DNA of 64,000 nucleotides, from positions 5,208,001-5,272,000 of the forward strand of contig OZ316895.1 of NCBI GenBank assembly GCA_973895155.1, read 5' to 3'. This DNA is from Marsupella aquatica. Lineage: Eukaryota; Marchantiophyta. The position numbers and the translations under genes are program-made. Shown here piece after piece: positions 44,166 through 57,224 of the stretch (position 1 is its first letter; every line of letters starts with the position of its first letter). The notes under the pieces were generated by a model. It saw nothing but the letters and a program-made list of their open reading frames with translations. It made no database searches and was not told where the DNA came from.

Positions 44166-44470
44166 ATAGTTCTTGTAATGGCAACTATAGCCACTTCCAT
44201 GGTTCAGATTAATCCGACGTGGAAATATAACATATCAATGACCGCCCAGTTCTTGTAAAGCCAACTGAAAAGCCATTGTTTCTTCTTAGTACCCAGGCCA
44301 GGGTACTTAGAAGAAACAATGGTCCCCCAGTTCCTGTACAAGTCACTATCCCCATATCCGCAGTCTAGATTTAATGTCAGAAACAATATGCCCCTAAATG
44401 ACCTTAAAAGTTCTTGTAATTAAAGCAAACTATAGCTGTTTCCATTGTCCAGATTTAATCTCACAGCTAA
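44166..44470. repeat. Diverged dispersed units containing a 22-bp-arm hairpin
   Basis: AGTTCTTGTAATGGCAACTA with CCATGGTTCAGATTAAT (44167-44213) and AGTTCTTGTAATTAAAGCAA with CCATTGTCCAGATTTAAT (44409-44458) are related units. Between them, 44273-44294 and 44301-44322 are inverted copies with one mismatch and a 6-nt loop (AGGCCA). Confidence 0.75.
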
Positions 44471-45050
44471 TTAATTAAAACAATGGTCTCGGTCGACATT
44501 TAATCTCGAAACTAAAGCCCCGATAGACGTGCACTTTGTCTATGAAACCCACATGGACTGGCAAAGCTTGGATAACATTTTTACACTTTTGACTGAAGTG
44601 TGACCGTCTGCAGTTTGTTTCAATAACATTATCGTACCAGTTTCTTTGGTAACTTGACGACCTGACTACCTTCAACCTGAAAGATGTCAATATGTCATGC
44701 CATTCTCCGGATCACCTGATGTCTTGACTACTTTCTCCCAAAGGTAATCAAAATAGTCAGCTGCTATCCATGACCAGTTATGTCTTCTTTTAGATGTATG
44801 AGCAACTATAGCTGTATGCAGTCCATGGGGATGGACAATGTCTTGGTCCATAAGGGGCTTTATATTATTATTAGTCTGAATAAAAAGAAAGAATTGTCGC
44901 AGTTTTCAATCTCAACTACAGCAGTTGTCACCTTGCAGATTTAATGTTAGATTCCACATTTAATGCTAGATTTCATCTTAGAGATGGAAAAGAAGCAGGG
45001 GCCGTAGTTCTAGTAAAGCCACCCTTAGGGACTCTGCATTGTCTCTTTGT
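44471..45050. other. No gene seen
   Basis: More weakly repeated CAACTATAGCTGTATG and CAGATTTAATGT phrases, related to the units on the left. No coding support. Confidence 0.4.
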
Positions 45051-45059
45051 CTGTCTCCG

Positions 45060-45830
45060 CATGAACGAATCAATTCCATTCCATGGCACTACTTCACTGT
45101 GCTGGCGACAACAAGAGGGCGGCGGGTCCCGTTCCTGCATGTGAGGCAACTTTCTAAATTCTCTTCAGCTGATTAGAATCTTCGATTGAGAGCGAATGAA
45201 TTCCATTCCACTGCATTGTGCTTGGGACACAGAGAGGGGCGGCGGGTCCCGTGCCTGTAATACAACTTTCGAAAATCTCTTCAGCTGCAGATTGTAATAG
45301 TCGACTGATAGCCAAAAAAAGGCATAGATTGATTCAAAGAGTGCGATCCGAACAATGACGAGGAAAGGAGTACGAGGACTTTGACGAGGGAAGGAGTACG
45401 AGGACCTTCTCAAATCTCTTCAGCTGATTATGATTGTCGACTGACAGCGCACAAACGGGTGTCGATTGATTTAAAGAGGGCCATCGGCAGCACCGAACAG
45501 TGACCAGGGAAAGAGAAAGAAGATCCCCATCTACAGCGGGTCCAGTTCCTGTGAGACAACTTTCTAAAATCGCTTCAGCTGATTATAATTGTCGACTGAG
45601 AGCGAAAAAACGGGTATAGATCGATTGATGTAACGAGTGCCATCGACAGCACCGAACAGTGACGAGGAGAAGAGTAAGTCAGAAGATTTCCAACAAGAGC
45701 GGGTCCCGTCCCTGTGAGGCAACTTTCCAAAATCTCTTCAGAGCGAAAAACTGCGTAGACTGATGCAAAGGGTGCGATCTACAGCACCGAACAGTGACAA
45801 GGAAAAGAGGAAACGAGAAAAAGGATCGAT
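45060..45830. repeat. Degenerate tandem repeat, five units of about 115-165 bp
   Basis: Units share GCGGGTCCCGTxCCTGTGAG, CAACTTTCxAAAATCTCTTC, AGCTGATTATAATTGTCGAC and CAGCACCGAACAGTGACGAG. The CTTCAGCTG-type anchor recurs near 45161, 45277, 45416, 45571 and 45733. Unit length varies, mostly through loss or gain of the last blocks. No open frame crosses the array. Confidence 0.8.
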
Positions 45831-48770
45831 TGAGGAGGCAATGGAAAGTTAGTTCATCATGGATCACTCAGCGCATGTCGTGGTCAGTGCAGCGCATCGC
45901 AACGTTTGTTGGTTGGGGTCTGTCTGTCTGCTCGGGATCCCATGGGGAGCTTTTTTTTTTCTCCTCAGCAAACGTTTTAACTTGTATTCCTGGCAAAAAG
46001 GCAGCACTCAGAACAAGCTAGGGGCAGCTCACGAAGGGGGCAACGGATGGAGAACCGCGAACCTTCGATTCGTAAAATGGTCACATTTTTGGGTCTGAAA
46101 AGCGTCTCGGTCCATCCTACAGCAGTTACATGGTTACACATTGTGATCGATCGGCGGCTCATGATGGGAATCCTAGCATTGGGATCTAGCTGCAGAAGTA
46201 CTTATCTTGGATTTGAAATTTATTTGCAAGTATTGAAAGCAATTGGAGAGCATTCAAGTTTTAACTCATTTTGTGGTAGTCCCCTAACTTTTGTACCTAT
46301 CTAAAACATTTTGTTTTCTTAGCAAGGACCTGATTTCCGTTCACCTAAATAAAGAACTTGCAACACAAGATCCCTTGTTATTTCCCTTTGCCTATATCTC
46401 CTTTTTTGTGGGCCCCCATCCCTGTTTTTTTTGGCGCCCTCATTTTTAATTTTGCCTTTAGTTAGAGTCATGGTCTAGATGCTTCACTTTACACTGACAA
46501 TAGTCAAGTGGTTAATTTTTGATTGCAATTATATACTTATAGGTTTCACCATTAGTTCATTACATGGATCTAGAATTCAATGGTTGAAATTGAGTAATAG
46601 CCTTGAGTGGTCTGCAAAAGCATCTCAGCGTTGGGAGCCAGATGTGAGCATAGGTCTGATTTAATCTGGCAACAATGCCACGCATGGCTAATTTTAACAG
46701 CACACCCATCCTTGGTTAATTTAAGCAACGGACCCATGTTGGCAAGTGTGACACTCTAGCCAACACATGCTCAGCTTATTTTATAATCATGCCATGGCTG
46801 AAGATCAACGAGATCTTGACCTAGTCCCTATCAAAACAAGTCTTTTCATATTATGGAGGAATGGTAAAAATTACAAAATTGTTGAGGTTGATATGGAAAG
46901 TTGTGACTCCTCTCAAAGGGGTGGTGTAACAGACATGGAAACCCCTGGTGCATATTTTTTGTGGTTTTGGGGATGGTTACGAGACATTACATATGCTGCA
47001 GGGCTATGAGCCACGGAACCCCTCTGCCAGCCTGCCCTGGGCTTTCTCAAATTTGAATGAGAACAGAGGACTGGTAAGTTGCAAAAGTGAGGTAAATGTT
47101 TCAGAAATTCACTTGGTAACTCATCACTACTTGGGGATGGGTTACCCTAGTATACCATATTTTGATGGAATTATCCCATCCCATGCTTGGACAGATGGAC
47201 TTAAGAGGAACAAAGAAGATTGGTTCAATGTTCTTATGACCAAAGCACTCTTTGCTTTGTGCTCATGTGTGGTTTGGCCTTTCATTATCTATTGGAGTTT
47301 GCTTGGAATCACCTGATGATCGAATAAAGCATTCCATTCTAGACAAAGTGCTTTATTGCAAGCTCGATCTATTGCCATGGATCTGGTCTATATCCCAATA
47401 TGTTATATGTTTTGAGGTAAAAACTAAAAAATCCCTGAACTTTGGGGGTTCCCAACCAAATTGAGGGCACTCACCTCCTTGACCACCAGCAGGGGCACAA
47501 GAACGGGCCCTCCAAGAAACTGGAGGTACTGTATGTACAGTGTAATTCCATGCAGCTACAGTAGATGACACGGGACATGACAGGCTGAGGTATTTGCCCA
47601 TGTTTCAAACATTTTGGTCTGCTCTTTGTCCTGGCCCTGACCTAATATTGGGCAATATTGTTTGGAGAAAAAAAAAGCTTGACATACTGGGGATCCCCAC
47701 AACATCTAGGGCACCCACCTCCCTGCCTGCAGACACCAAATGTTGATAGTTGTTGGGAAAATTGTTTATTATAACTCCTGGGGTCCGGGCACTCTTAGAT
47801 GGGCCCCTAATTATGTCAGTTTGCATTTATGTGATAATTAAGAGAATGACCTCCAATTTTTTCTGAAGTGTTGAGTATTGTACTTACATGGCTTTGGTGA
47901 TCGAACCCCACTTTGGGATAAGGTTTGTGCAAAAGCTTGTGATGCATGAAGTAGGTTTGCATTGCAATTATTTAGTCAGATACCCTCTTGTGTCTACACC
48001 TTCTATGTACAATGGCAGGGCAAGAGCAAGGTTAGCATTGCATGGTAGGACCCAATAGACAAGGCACGAGAGTGATAATTGCACAATCATCAAAATGTGA
48101 CATTATACACTGTAAAATGAACAACACTCAATGATTTAATGATGAATGACACTCTAAGATTTAATAATTGGGTTTGTCATGGCATGGATCGAGTGAAATA
48201 ATTACACATTGCATATTGACACATTTTGATGTGCAATTACAGGGACGCGGTGTAAGATCTGCTAGCATTGAATGGCAGGACCTAAGGGCAGGACCTAATA
48301 AACAGGCTAGAGAAAGAAGGGACCCAATAGTCAACAATAAATCAATTTCCCACTTTGTGAGGACCTCATGGACAAAGCTAGGGAACGGCAGGACCCAATA
48401 GACAACTATCAATCTGTTTCCCACTTTGTGAGAGTAAAAAGTATTCTTCAAGAACTTCAAATATTCCTTAGTATATACGGTGTACTAGATGGACATGCAA
48501 CTACGGAGATGACGGAGGTATTTGCTCATATGCCAAATACTTTGGACACATATATATATGCCTTTACACCGTCCATGTGGAACGTGTCGGGATCTTACGT
48601 ATATATCTGCCTTTGCATGTCCGCTGGCGATGAAAGGCATCCAAGTTCCCTATCCTTATTGTGCTTTGAACGATTTCATCAGTGAATTTCATTCACAGAA
48701 ACTGCATATACATCTCGGGCAGAGCTCGAAATGCGAAAAGCGCCTCTCAGATGCAAAACTTGCATACAAT
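45831..48770. other. Gene-poor region
   Basis: A phrase close to CTAATAxACAxGCxAGxGA with GGACCCAATAGACAA recurs at about 48048, 48295 and 48388, hinting at old repeats. Frames at 46767-47316 have some protein-like texture (WAFSNLNENRGLVSCKSEVN) but no domain or consistent frame, so I do not call a gene. Confidence 0.35.
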
Positions 48771-48777
48771 TTAATAA

Positions 48778-48982
48778 CTGCAGTGGAGATCTTAGGTGGA
48801 GAACCTTTGAGATCATGGTGACCACGGCAACTTTTTGAGATTCTGGCGTTTTATTACCTGCAGTTGGGATTTTCAGTGGATGACCTCAGAAATCATCGTG
48901 TCAATCATGAAAACTTTTTGAGATTCAGGCGTTTTAATAGCTGCAGTTGGGGTTTTCAGTGGAGGACCTCTGAAATCATGGT
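48778..48982. repeat. Tandem repeat, about 2.5 units of 80-83 bp
   Basis: CTGCAGTTGGGxTTTTCAGT with GGACCTCxGAAATCATGG and CTTTTTGAGATTCxGGCGTTTTA recurs at 48778, 48858 and 48941. The first copy is more diverged. Confidence 0.8.
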
Positions 48983-49130
48983 ACGTATCATGAGAAAGCG
49001 TCACAATTCGAAACTGAAGTCACAAATCGGCCGAAATTCCCATTCTACCCATTCGCAGAAACGCTATATCCATCTTGGACAACGGATTGATTCTTTATTT
49101 GGATATGGATCAATCGAGACGGTACGTGGA

Positions 49131-49162
49131 TGCTTGCTTGCTTGCTTGCTGCCTGCCTGCTG
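49131..49162. repeat. CTTG/CCTG microsatellite
   Basis: GCTTGCTTGCTTGCTTGCTG is followed by CCTGCCTGCTGG, a compound four-base microsatellite. Confidence 0.85.
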
Positions 49163-52100
49163 GACAGCATTTATTATACTACTGAAATTGAGGATGGAAA
49201 CTGGAAAGGGCAATGCAATCAGTGGAGTGAAAGTGGACCGCAACCAGTATCGGTCGTTGTCATGACTGCAGTGTCTGGCGGGCCTGGTAAACCTTGCCAT
49301 GGAGATTAGATTTGCTTCACTCAGCCTCGCATCGACTGATCACTGAGTCGCCATCCGTCAATCGTCACTGGCACCCTTATCCCTCAAATGGCTACCGGAG
49401 AGCCTTGTCAAGAAATTCCTAGTCTCATGAACACAGCGGTGGTGTCAGATCAAGCCTGGGAGATCATACAATGCTACGCTCGCTCGACCTATGAATCGGC
49501 TGTGTGAGAGGAAACACAAGAATCATGTTGGCCGGTGGAACGTATCATTCTACGATTGGTAGAGTCTACCCGTGAGTACCTCCCAATTCCAAGCTTTCAG
49601 GCTAGAATGATTGGCGTGAGAAAGGAAGATGGTCATTGTACGTCTGGTCAGTTTTTGCATCAGAATTAAGAATAGAAGACTGACTTGGATGGGGATTAGA
49701 CTGTACTACTGTAGCTTTCGCAATCAGATTGGGTAGCAATGAAGAGGTACGGGGGGACATCTAATGCTAAACAGCGAAGTTGAACAGCCAGTTTTGATTT
49801 TTATCTGTAAACTAAAACAATTGTCTATCGGACGACATGTGCTTGCCTTCCCGTGCACGGCTAATGTCAATCAGTAAAAGAATGGTCAACTTTTGCTCAA
49901 ACTACTAAACCAATCAATTTCATAGCTCAATAGCCTAATTTAACATTATGGATTTTAGATCGTGTGCATATTGCATAGAATTCACGACATCCTAGAGAAA
50001 AGAAATTAATACCTGCAAGTTGAGTGCTAAGAAACAAGGATCGGCCGTCAAGCTTGGTGAGCAACGTTTAGACGTAAATTTCTGAGAGAGTGAACTAATC
50101 CTTTTCTGGAAGCCCCTGTACCGTGGTCCCACTTACTTAGCAGTACACTGCTCCCGTGGAACAGATTTCTTCTTTCTTGCTGAGAGACTTGGGTCTGAGG
50201 TCCACTGCCTACTGGCCAATCGATCTAGCGATCCACCTTGCTGTGCATGTTTATCTAGAAGGTGTTTACAGTATTCTGGTCCTCACTGGGGATGCAGACT
50301 GCTGTCCAGCTGAGCACCATTGCACTTTGTAGCCATGGCCTATTAGGTGTATTTTCTGTCGAGAGCAGCAGCACTGCAGGTGCCAGAGTGACCTTCCGTT
50401 ACAAAGATTCACACGTATTTCGAATCTTCTGCCTTAGGAGAAACTATGAATGCTCCACAGTCTACTGTACATCGGTCGTACCACCAACGAACGTATACTT
50501 GTAACCATCCTCAGATACGAGGACATACGTACCACTGTATGTCACAATGACAGAAAAACAAATGGCGACCGTATGTACTTGTGACGTAACCAAATTATAC
50601 ATCCTTAGTTTAAAAGGCGATGAGATTCCCTTCTTTGTGAGTGTATACTTGTCGCGAACTTAAAACGAACAGATTCTGCAATTGGGAGGCACTTTTTGGT
50701 TCTTGGGTGCCAGTACGTCCTTCGAGGTCCTCGATCAGACAAGGTTACCTTCCAGAACTTCGGATGATTCCATTCCCATTGTATCTTCGTGGTGGTCCAC
50801 GCAAATTACGTAGGCTATGGAAAGTGATCATCAGGATTTATGTGAGTACCTGACATGATGTCATTCTAGCTTGTTCCTGGCGCAACAACCTTGCTGGTGA
50901 TCGAACTGAACTCAGTCTGTACCAGAACTACAGAAGGCACGCCAAGACATATATTCATGGCTCCAATCCACAGGACATAGATTAGCTCTACAATCATAGG
51001 TTACGCTAGGGAGTTGTTGAGCGAGCTAAGACTCACAGCAGCGTGTCTTCCACTCATCCTTGCGCGGGAGCTTTGATTCAGAAAGATGCTGGATCCCTGA
51101 CCAAGTTTCAGATTTAGGCACCGTCCTAGCATGGTGATGTCTGGACCATCCATCAAACCTGCTTTTCGTCTGCTTTTTACGCCCTCGCGACTTTCCTGGA
51201 ACCAGGATCAAACATTTTCGTAGCTGATTCGAACTTTCAATGGAGACTGTAGCTGTGGTACTTACGTAGATTACAGAGCTACCTAATTAGGCTAGTGTGG
51301 TGTACTGTAGATAGCTGCGTTGACAGCCTTATCGAGAGTAAAAGGACGAGGTTTCTTATTACCGTGTATTGGCAAGCTAGTCACTTTCTGCACCTCGGAA
51401 GATTCCCAATTAAGTATCGTTTGATCGCTCACAAGACAGTGAAGCAATTTCACGGTCTTTCAAATTGGGACTCTACTCTTAGTCCTCATCCCTATCTGAC
51501 TTCTGAACTTTTGTCATTTCCCTGACTTCCTGCCCTCCTGGATGGGTTTCCAGCGCTTTCTCACGTCATGTATTTCGTCGATTCTCGTGGTCGCTATCAT
51601 GTCCAGATCTCAAGGCCGAATAGGGTCGCTGGCCTTGGCATGGGCCGGATCAGTCTCATCTCTGGCGCATGCAAAAGCTGGTCCGAGGTGGACTCAATAG
51701 CAACGTATCACCGATAATTGTGTTCTTTCGTACATTGTCAATCAATCATAATATACGATCGAGACCTGCACTCTACATCTCAAACATGAGTCATACGGGA
51801 GAGTGCCTTTCGTGACCTTTGACGTGTTTCAAACATCGTCTGAATGTACGGGGCTGCTGTAGACGACATTTAAAACTTAAATATTAGTAGAGAAATCTGA
51901 GATTGCAAGGCACAGGTTGCCGTGTTTGTTTACGACAATTAAATCCAACAATCTGTGTACTGACGTCAATTGAGACCTTCAGCTGCGCGCATCGGTTGGC
52001 AGCTTAGGTCCTACTCCTGCAACATGCATGTACAAGCCAGGTTGCATGTGATGTACCTGAAAGCTAGCTTCAAATTTTAGCTTATCAACTCGATCGATCG

Positions 52101-55100
52101 GTGGCCCAGATCGTCTGCAGCCAGGTTACCGTATCGAATAATGCTACCATCGTCCTCACCACAGAATTACATTACACAATCGGATGTAACGTGTCTGCCT
52201 TGACAAAGAACTTGGGCCAGGCACTGACTTGACGGGCTTCCTCAGACGGGTTGCCTTGACTCGCTCCCGTTACACACTTGCAGGAATTTAAACAATTTCG
52301 CTATTGGGTGCACGTTCTGTCCGGAATATGTTTTTGCCATTGTGCCCACAATTCCCACTTAATATTCTAATGCGAAAAGTCGTTATAATTTGAATGAGCA
52401 AAGTCAAAAAAGCTGAATGTTCCTTGCAACCCGTAAAGCTAACCAATCTCTGAACTTTGTTCCAGCATTGGAGGGTGTGGCAGGGATTTCGCTTCAGAGA
52501 ACAATCATTAAGATACCTTGATCAATTTGGACTGGGCAAGGCAAGTTTTCCACACTTCACTTTGCTGTGTGAACTATGTAGATGTGTGAACTACAGTACA
52601 TTTCCAACGTGAGAAGGTGTGGATCAACTACGCGGTCATAGAATGATGTGCTCTGACTCTAGAAGGGTTCTTGAAAGAACAGTCCAACAAGAGTAGCAGT
52701 ACGATATATCTCTCTTCAAAGTGACATGTCGGAGGCCCTGCGGGAGACTTTTCACTTCATTGACTGAAGCAGTTCCTACACTCATGCTTGAACTCTCCTC
52801 TTGCTTGATGGGACGTTTGAACGTGTGGGAAAGCCGGGCAGATGAAAAACTAGAAACGAGTGGCTGAAACGAATCAACAAGACAGAAGTCCAGGCTTTAA
52901 GAGAGAAATCGTCTACAATGTTGGTCTTGGGAATTTAGAAGCCTTACTGTTGATTGAACACTTTGAACCGGTACTGTGGTTCTACGCCTTCTTGTCACAG
53001 TAGGCTGAAAGCTGTGATGTGGCACATGAAACGGTGGATCCCGCGTCTCTCCCGACTATTGCTGCAAAGCTAGAGTCCTCAATGTTCGACTCGATCCAGG
53101 CCAGGGCAGAGCCTCCTTTGATTTTGCTGCGGCAATTCTTGCCTGGGAAGAATCGAGCGAGGGATGTGCAGTAGCTGTCTGTCAGTAGCTGGTACTTGAG
53201 CCGTCCTACCGTGCACATGCCTGCCCTTTAGATGAGCTGTTTGTAGGACAGCTACGTGGATTCAAACAGATACTGTTCCCGCCGTGAGAAAATTTTACGA
53301 CATCTCTCAACCTGATTTGGACAATCGATCGATACATAGCTCATCACTTTGGCAGACTTGAAATGCGTCACAGAACTCTATCGTCACACGCTAACGTCGA
53401 ATCTTTCTAGAATACCAGACCAGTGATGACAGACTATCAAGCCGCTACCCTAGCATTTTAGCCTAGATCATAGCTTTTGCAACGCGATGGCCTCCACGAA
53501 CGAAACGCAGATACAGTTTTCGAAGAGTTCATAAAGCCACTTTCTTAATTAACTTTTCTTTGATGCGTCAGAATCCACGATATGACATGCGACGGACCAG
53601 ACATCTTCGTCTCTACCCACATAAACGATAAAATGGGCCCCGGAACTACTAGGTGTCGAGGGGTCAGAGGATCATGCATTCCCAGCGAAACGAGTGGCGG
53701 ACAGTCATGACACATGTGGGTGAGAGATGACGATCGAGCCAGAAGCCAATACGATCATAACGATGATAAGTACGACGGGTCTGTGATTCATGGGCAGATA
53801 TCGTTACAAAGGAGACAATCGACTCATCATAACATGATACAATAGAAAAAGCACTCGAGATTCTTGAGAGTTCACAAAACTTGTGGTCGACAACAAATTC
53901 CCAGAATAAAATCGTTAAGAATTTCATCTTCTCTTCCAAAGTCTCAAACATGAATAATCAACACGATGCTACATGTAAAAGGATGATCAACGAGCTATTT
54001 AAGCTGGCCACAACACAAGCGAGCTTGACCTGCGGACGCGCAGGTATTGCCAGACTAATGTACTCCAAGAGAGCTGAGACTGCGGAAAAAAGGGGTCCAG
54101 CAGTGGAGTACGTCCGGAAGCCGAGCTTGAATCGGGAACTTCAAAAAAACTGCTCCTTCCTGTGGCAAATCTAAACTGATACGAAGTTACGAAGAAAATT
54201 GGACCCACCCGATCAATCGGGCATCTCCAGTAAACTCCCTAGTGTACCTATTGATCATCTATTCCAACTCGTCTACCTGATTATGAAAACTCGACTAACT
54301 TAGCTTGGTGCCAGCGCTCGGCCGATCAGAATCTTACTAGCTCAGATATACAACAAGATATCTACCACCGGCCGACCAGCGTATGTAGCAACGTACCAAG
54401 TGTGCAAAACTCTGCCTTAAAACTTCTCGCTGTACATTGACAACGAGGAGCAACAAGGAGAAGGACTAAACTAAGACCTAAGATCTGAGAAAGGCCAACT
54501 TGCAGTGCGTGTGCATACACTAGTGACTGACCTGCGTGCTAGATAGGTGCTAAACTAGCCTAGCCTGATTCAGAAGCTGAGTGTGTGTGTAATCAGCGTG
54601 ACCGAGGGCATCACCTGAACAGATACAACTTGATTCTAGATAAACTGCTCAGACGATGTTCAAACCCTCAAGTGTGGCTGACTGTGTTTGTGTTTGTGAC
54701 TGTATCTAACATCTGTACAAAAAACAGTGGGACGAGGCATCGCCAGATCAGAACCCACGAAATCGCCAGCAATATGCTGAAAGAACTTGCCAATGTTTTG
54801 GTGTACGAAAAACCTAACTCCTCAGACCACCTCTCAAGCAAGCCGACCTTAAAATTTGCGGCTAGTGTGAGAAATACGAGGCTCTGAGTGTATATTGGGA
54901 GCTCCTTCAAGCCCGAAGGCTGCCTCCGCTTCGTCGCTTCACTTGTTGCAGAATCCCCACTCCGACTCGAGCACTAATGCTTGCCTGCTACCATGCTCCC
55001 GAGTTTCCAAACTTCTTCTCGCGAACGATACTGCGCACTAAAGAGTGTTTAATCGAATAGGTCCCATGCAATTTCCGCTTGCAAGGCCTTCCCACGGCAT

Positions 55101-55166
55101 CAAACTTACAGCTACTTCCTGGACGACCTCAATTGGCCAATCCAAGGATATGTAATCGCGAGATTG
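49163..55166. other. Six-kilobase stretch without a recognisable gene
   Basis: No frame longer than about 100 codons with domain features occurs on either strand, and no transposon protein is readable. The composition is mixed and mostly unique, unlike the repeat-rich DNA to the left. The right end should hold the 3' UTR of the minus-strand ERF gene. Distal regulatory DNA or non-coding RNA genes could be present, but I cannot show any. Confidence 0.4.
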
Positions 55167-57224
55167 CTACTTGCAATCTCTCCAGACATATAGCTGTCGA
55201 GTTAATGACATTGTGGGAAGGGTGGCGGAATGCGGTTGGGGCATCATCATCGATGACGACACTCTTGACGCAAGAACATCCCAAGTTAAGTCTGTCACGT
55301 CGAGATTGGGAGCATTGCTGAGCAGATTCTCATCAATATCTGCCCACATTGTACTTCCTTCGAAGTTGGCGGCACTACTTAAAGTGTCACACTCGAGCTC
55401 GCTGGATCTGCAGGGAGAGAGCGCTGATCCTGACTCCCCTGCAGAAACCAGCATTGGAGGACTGTTGTCCATGAAGTCGGGACAATCCCGCCGCCTCATG
55501 AACTCCACCTCTGCTGCTGCCACGCTATCGCGGTAACTTACCTCGGCTGCTTCTCCTCCACTTGCTGCTGACATTCCCGCAAGATCACTCGACCCGCTCA
55601 CCATATTATTCTGCGAACGGGCTCGAGTCGCACCTAGAAAACTGGCCGAAGTATCTGTGACATGTTGCTGTTGCACAGAGGTTTCTACACCACTGCTTGA
55701 CATGTCCTGTGCACAACCTGTGTCGCCTTCACCACTGAGACGATCGCTGTTTACTGCTGTTGCTGTCGTAACTCCTGATACTCCTACTGATGCTGCTGAC
55801 ACCGACGGCCCTACTGCTGATGCTGCCGATGAAGCTCGCTGCTGTTGCGCTATGGATGATGAAAACTCTCGATGATCTCGATTCGGATTACTGTTGTGAA
55901 GAGCAATAGCTTGAAGTTTTGCGTCGAGAGTAGAAGGCAGCGGCCTGATCTGATCAGGACCTCCTCCTCTCCACCCGTCAGTAGATCCTCCCGGATAGAA
56001 TCTCACAGGATGCTGGATCTGGGGGAAATTAAGCCTAGCATACTCACCCCGCAGTTTGTAAGCCGCCTGATCGTAGGCAAACGCGGCCTCCTCTGCCGTG
56101 TCGAAAGTGCCGAGCCAGAGACGGGTCCGATTGCGAGGGAGACGAATCTCCGCCACCCACTTTCCCCAGTGTCTCTGCCTGACTCCTCGGTACAGCTTCG
56201 TCTGCCTCGGACCAGCGCGCTTATCATTTTTATGGAATTTCATACTCTGCCCTCTCGGGCTCAAATTGACTGACTCGCTCCACGAGCTGTGCTGCCTGAA
56301 CTGTGGCTGAGCTGCAGAGAAATTCTGCCTCGACTGCTGCACAACTTGAGCCTGCATCTGAAGGAGATGCGAAGCCTGCAATTGCTGGAGTGCAAACAAC
56401 TGTTGATGGTGAGCACCTCCATCATGAAGATCGCAGGAGGAAGGATGTAACAGCTGCTGCTCCACCTTTCCGACGGCCTGGACACGTCCTAAGAAACCAT
56501 GATCTACATCCACCTCCTGCAACACGTATGGTCGAGATTCACCGGACGTACTGAACAGATCGGAGCTCGAGAAAAGCCCAGCTTGCCCGTCCGGCACTGG
56601 AGAGCTACACCAACTCGCGGGTAGAGAACCCGCAGTTCCGGAGTCATGGAACTTTCCGCAGGTACCCATATTCGATTGAAGTACGTTGGTATACACCGGA
56701 TGTGCTGCATTGGGACCAACTCCTGCAGCAACAGGCAACAACGGTGGTTGTATTGACAGAAGATGCGTTGCAAGGCTTAGATGCAAGTCGCTGCTGCTTG
56801 TACCGGCTCCAGTAAGCTGGCTCAGCATCGACGTCTCGGTCATTGGTTGCCCTCCAGTTGCCAGCCTCTCCGACAGATCTCTCGAAGGTTCGTCCGCACT
56901 TCCCCATCCTGATTCTCCGTAGGACGACGAATTCGAGCTCGAGTTCGATTCTGGGCTTTCCGGCAGATTCAATCTCGCCAGTGCTGACGCATTGAGGTCT
57001 GGAAAAGGCTCAGCCAGCTTCAGATAGCCTGCCTTACTTGAAGGAAAGGACAACTCGGACATACAAATATTGCCTTCATCAAACTGCAATTTGTTGCTCT
57101 TAGGTCCAGTAACGAAGAAATCCGTATGTCGAAGCGGCTCGATTCCAACTGCTACTGCTGCCATGTGGATGTTCTTGAAGTCTTCAACGTTGTACTTATC
57201 TTCCATCAACTGCTTCTCTCCCAT
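55167..57224 (-). CDS. AP2/ERF transcription factor, RAP2.4/DREB A-6 type, 685 residues
   Basis: An intronless minus-strand ORF from ATG 57224. The single AP2 domain is at residues 345-402: [20 protein letters not shown], then [20 protein letters not shown], then [15 protein letters not shown]. The YRG and RAYD-type elements are intact. [19 protein letters not shown] and LNFP are typical of the RAP2.4 (A-6) branch, which binds GCC-box/DRE sites in the nucleus and acts in light, stress and regeneration responses in angiosperms. Outside the domain are long Ser/Gln/Ala-rich regions ([20 protein letters not shown] before the domain) likely to be activation segments. A C-terminal acidic block ([20 protein letters not shown]) also resembles an activation motif. 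At 685 residues it is about twice the angiosperm length, which fits bryophyte or lycophyte relatives. The start agrees with conserved-looking [16 protein letters not shown]. Confidence 0.92.
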   Translation of the reverse strand: MGEKQLMEDKYNVEDFKNIHMAAVAVGIEPLRHTDFFVTGPKSNKLQFDEGNICMSELSFPSSKAGYLKLAEPFPDLNASALARLNLPESPESNSSSNSSSYGESGWGSADEPSRDLSERLATGGQPMTETSMLSQLTGAGTSSSDLHLSLATHLLSIQPPLLPVAAGVGPNAAHPVYTNVLQSNMGTCGKFHDSGTAGSLPASWCSSPVPDGQAGLFSSSDLFSTSGESRPYVLQEVDVDHGFLGRVQAVGKVEQQLLHPSSCDLHDGGAHHQQLFALQQLQASHLLQMQAQVVQQSRQNFSAAQPQFRQHSSWSESVNLSPRGQSMKFHKNDKRAGPRQTKLYRGVRQRHWGKWVAEIRLPRNRTRLWLGTFDTAEEAAFAYDQAAYKLRGEYARLNFPQIQHPVRFYPGGSTDGWRGGGPDQIRPLPSTLDAKLQAIALHNSNPNRDHREFSSSIAQQQRASSAASAVGPSVSAASVGVSGVTTATAVNSDRLSGEGDTGCAQDMSSSGVETSVQQQHVTDTSASFLGATRARSQNNMVSGSSDLAGMSAASGGEAAEVSYRDSVAAAEVEFMRRRDCPDFMDNSPPMLVSAGESGSALSPCRSSELECDTLSSAANFEGSTMWADIDENLLSNAPNLDVTDLTWDVLASRVSSSMMMPQPHSATLPTMSLTRQLYVWRDCK

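Noticed and set aside
46767-47316. Overlapping plus-strand ORFs of 80 and 122 codons
   Set aside because: Some protein-like texture, but no recognisable motif, no consistent frame and no splice-compatible partner exons.
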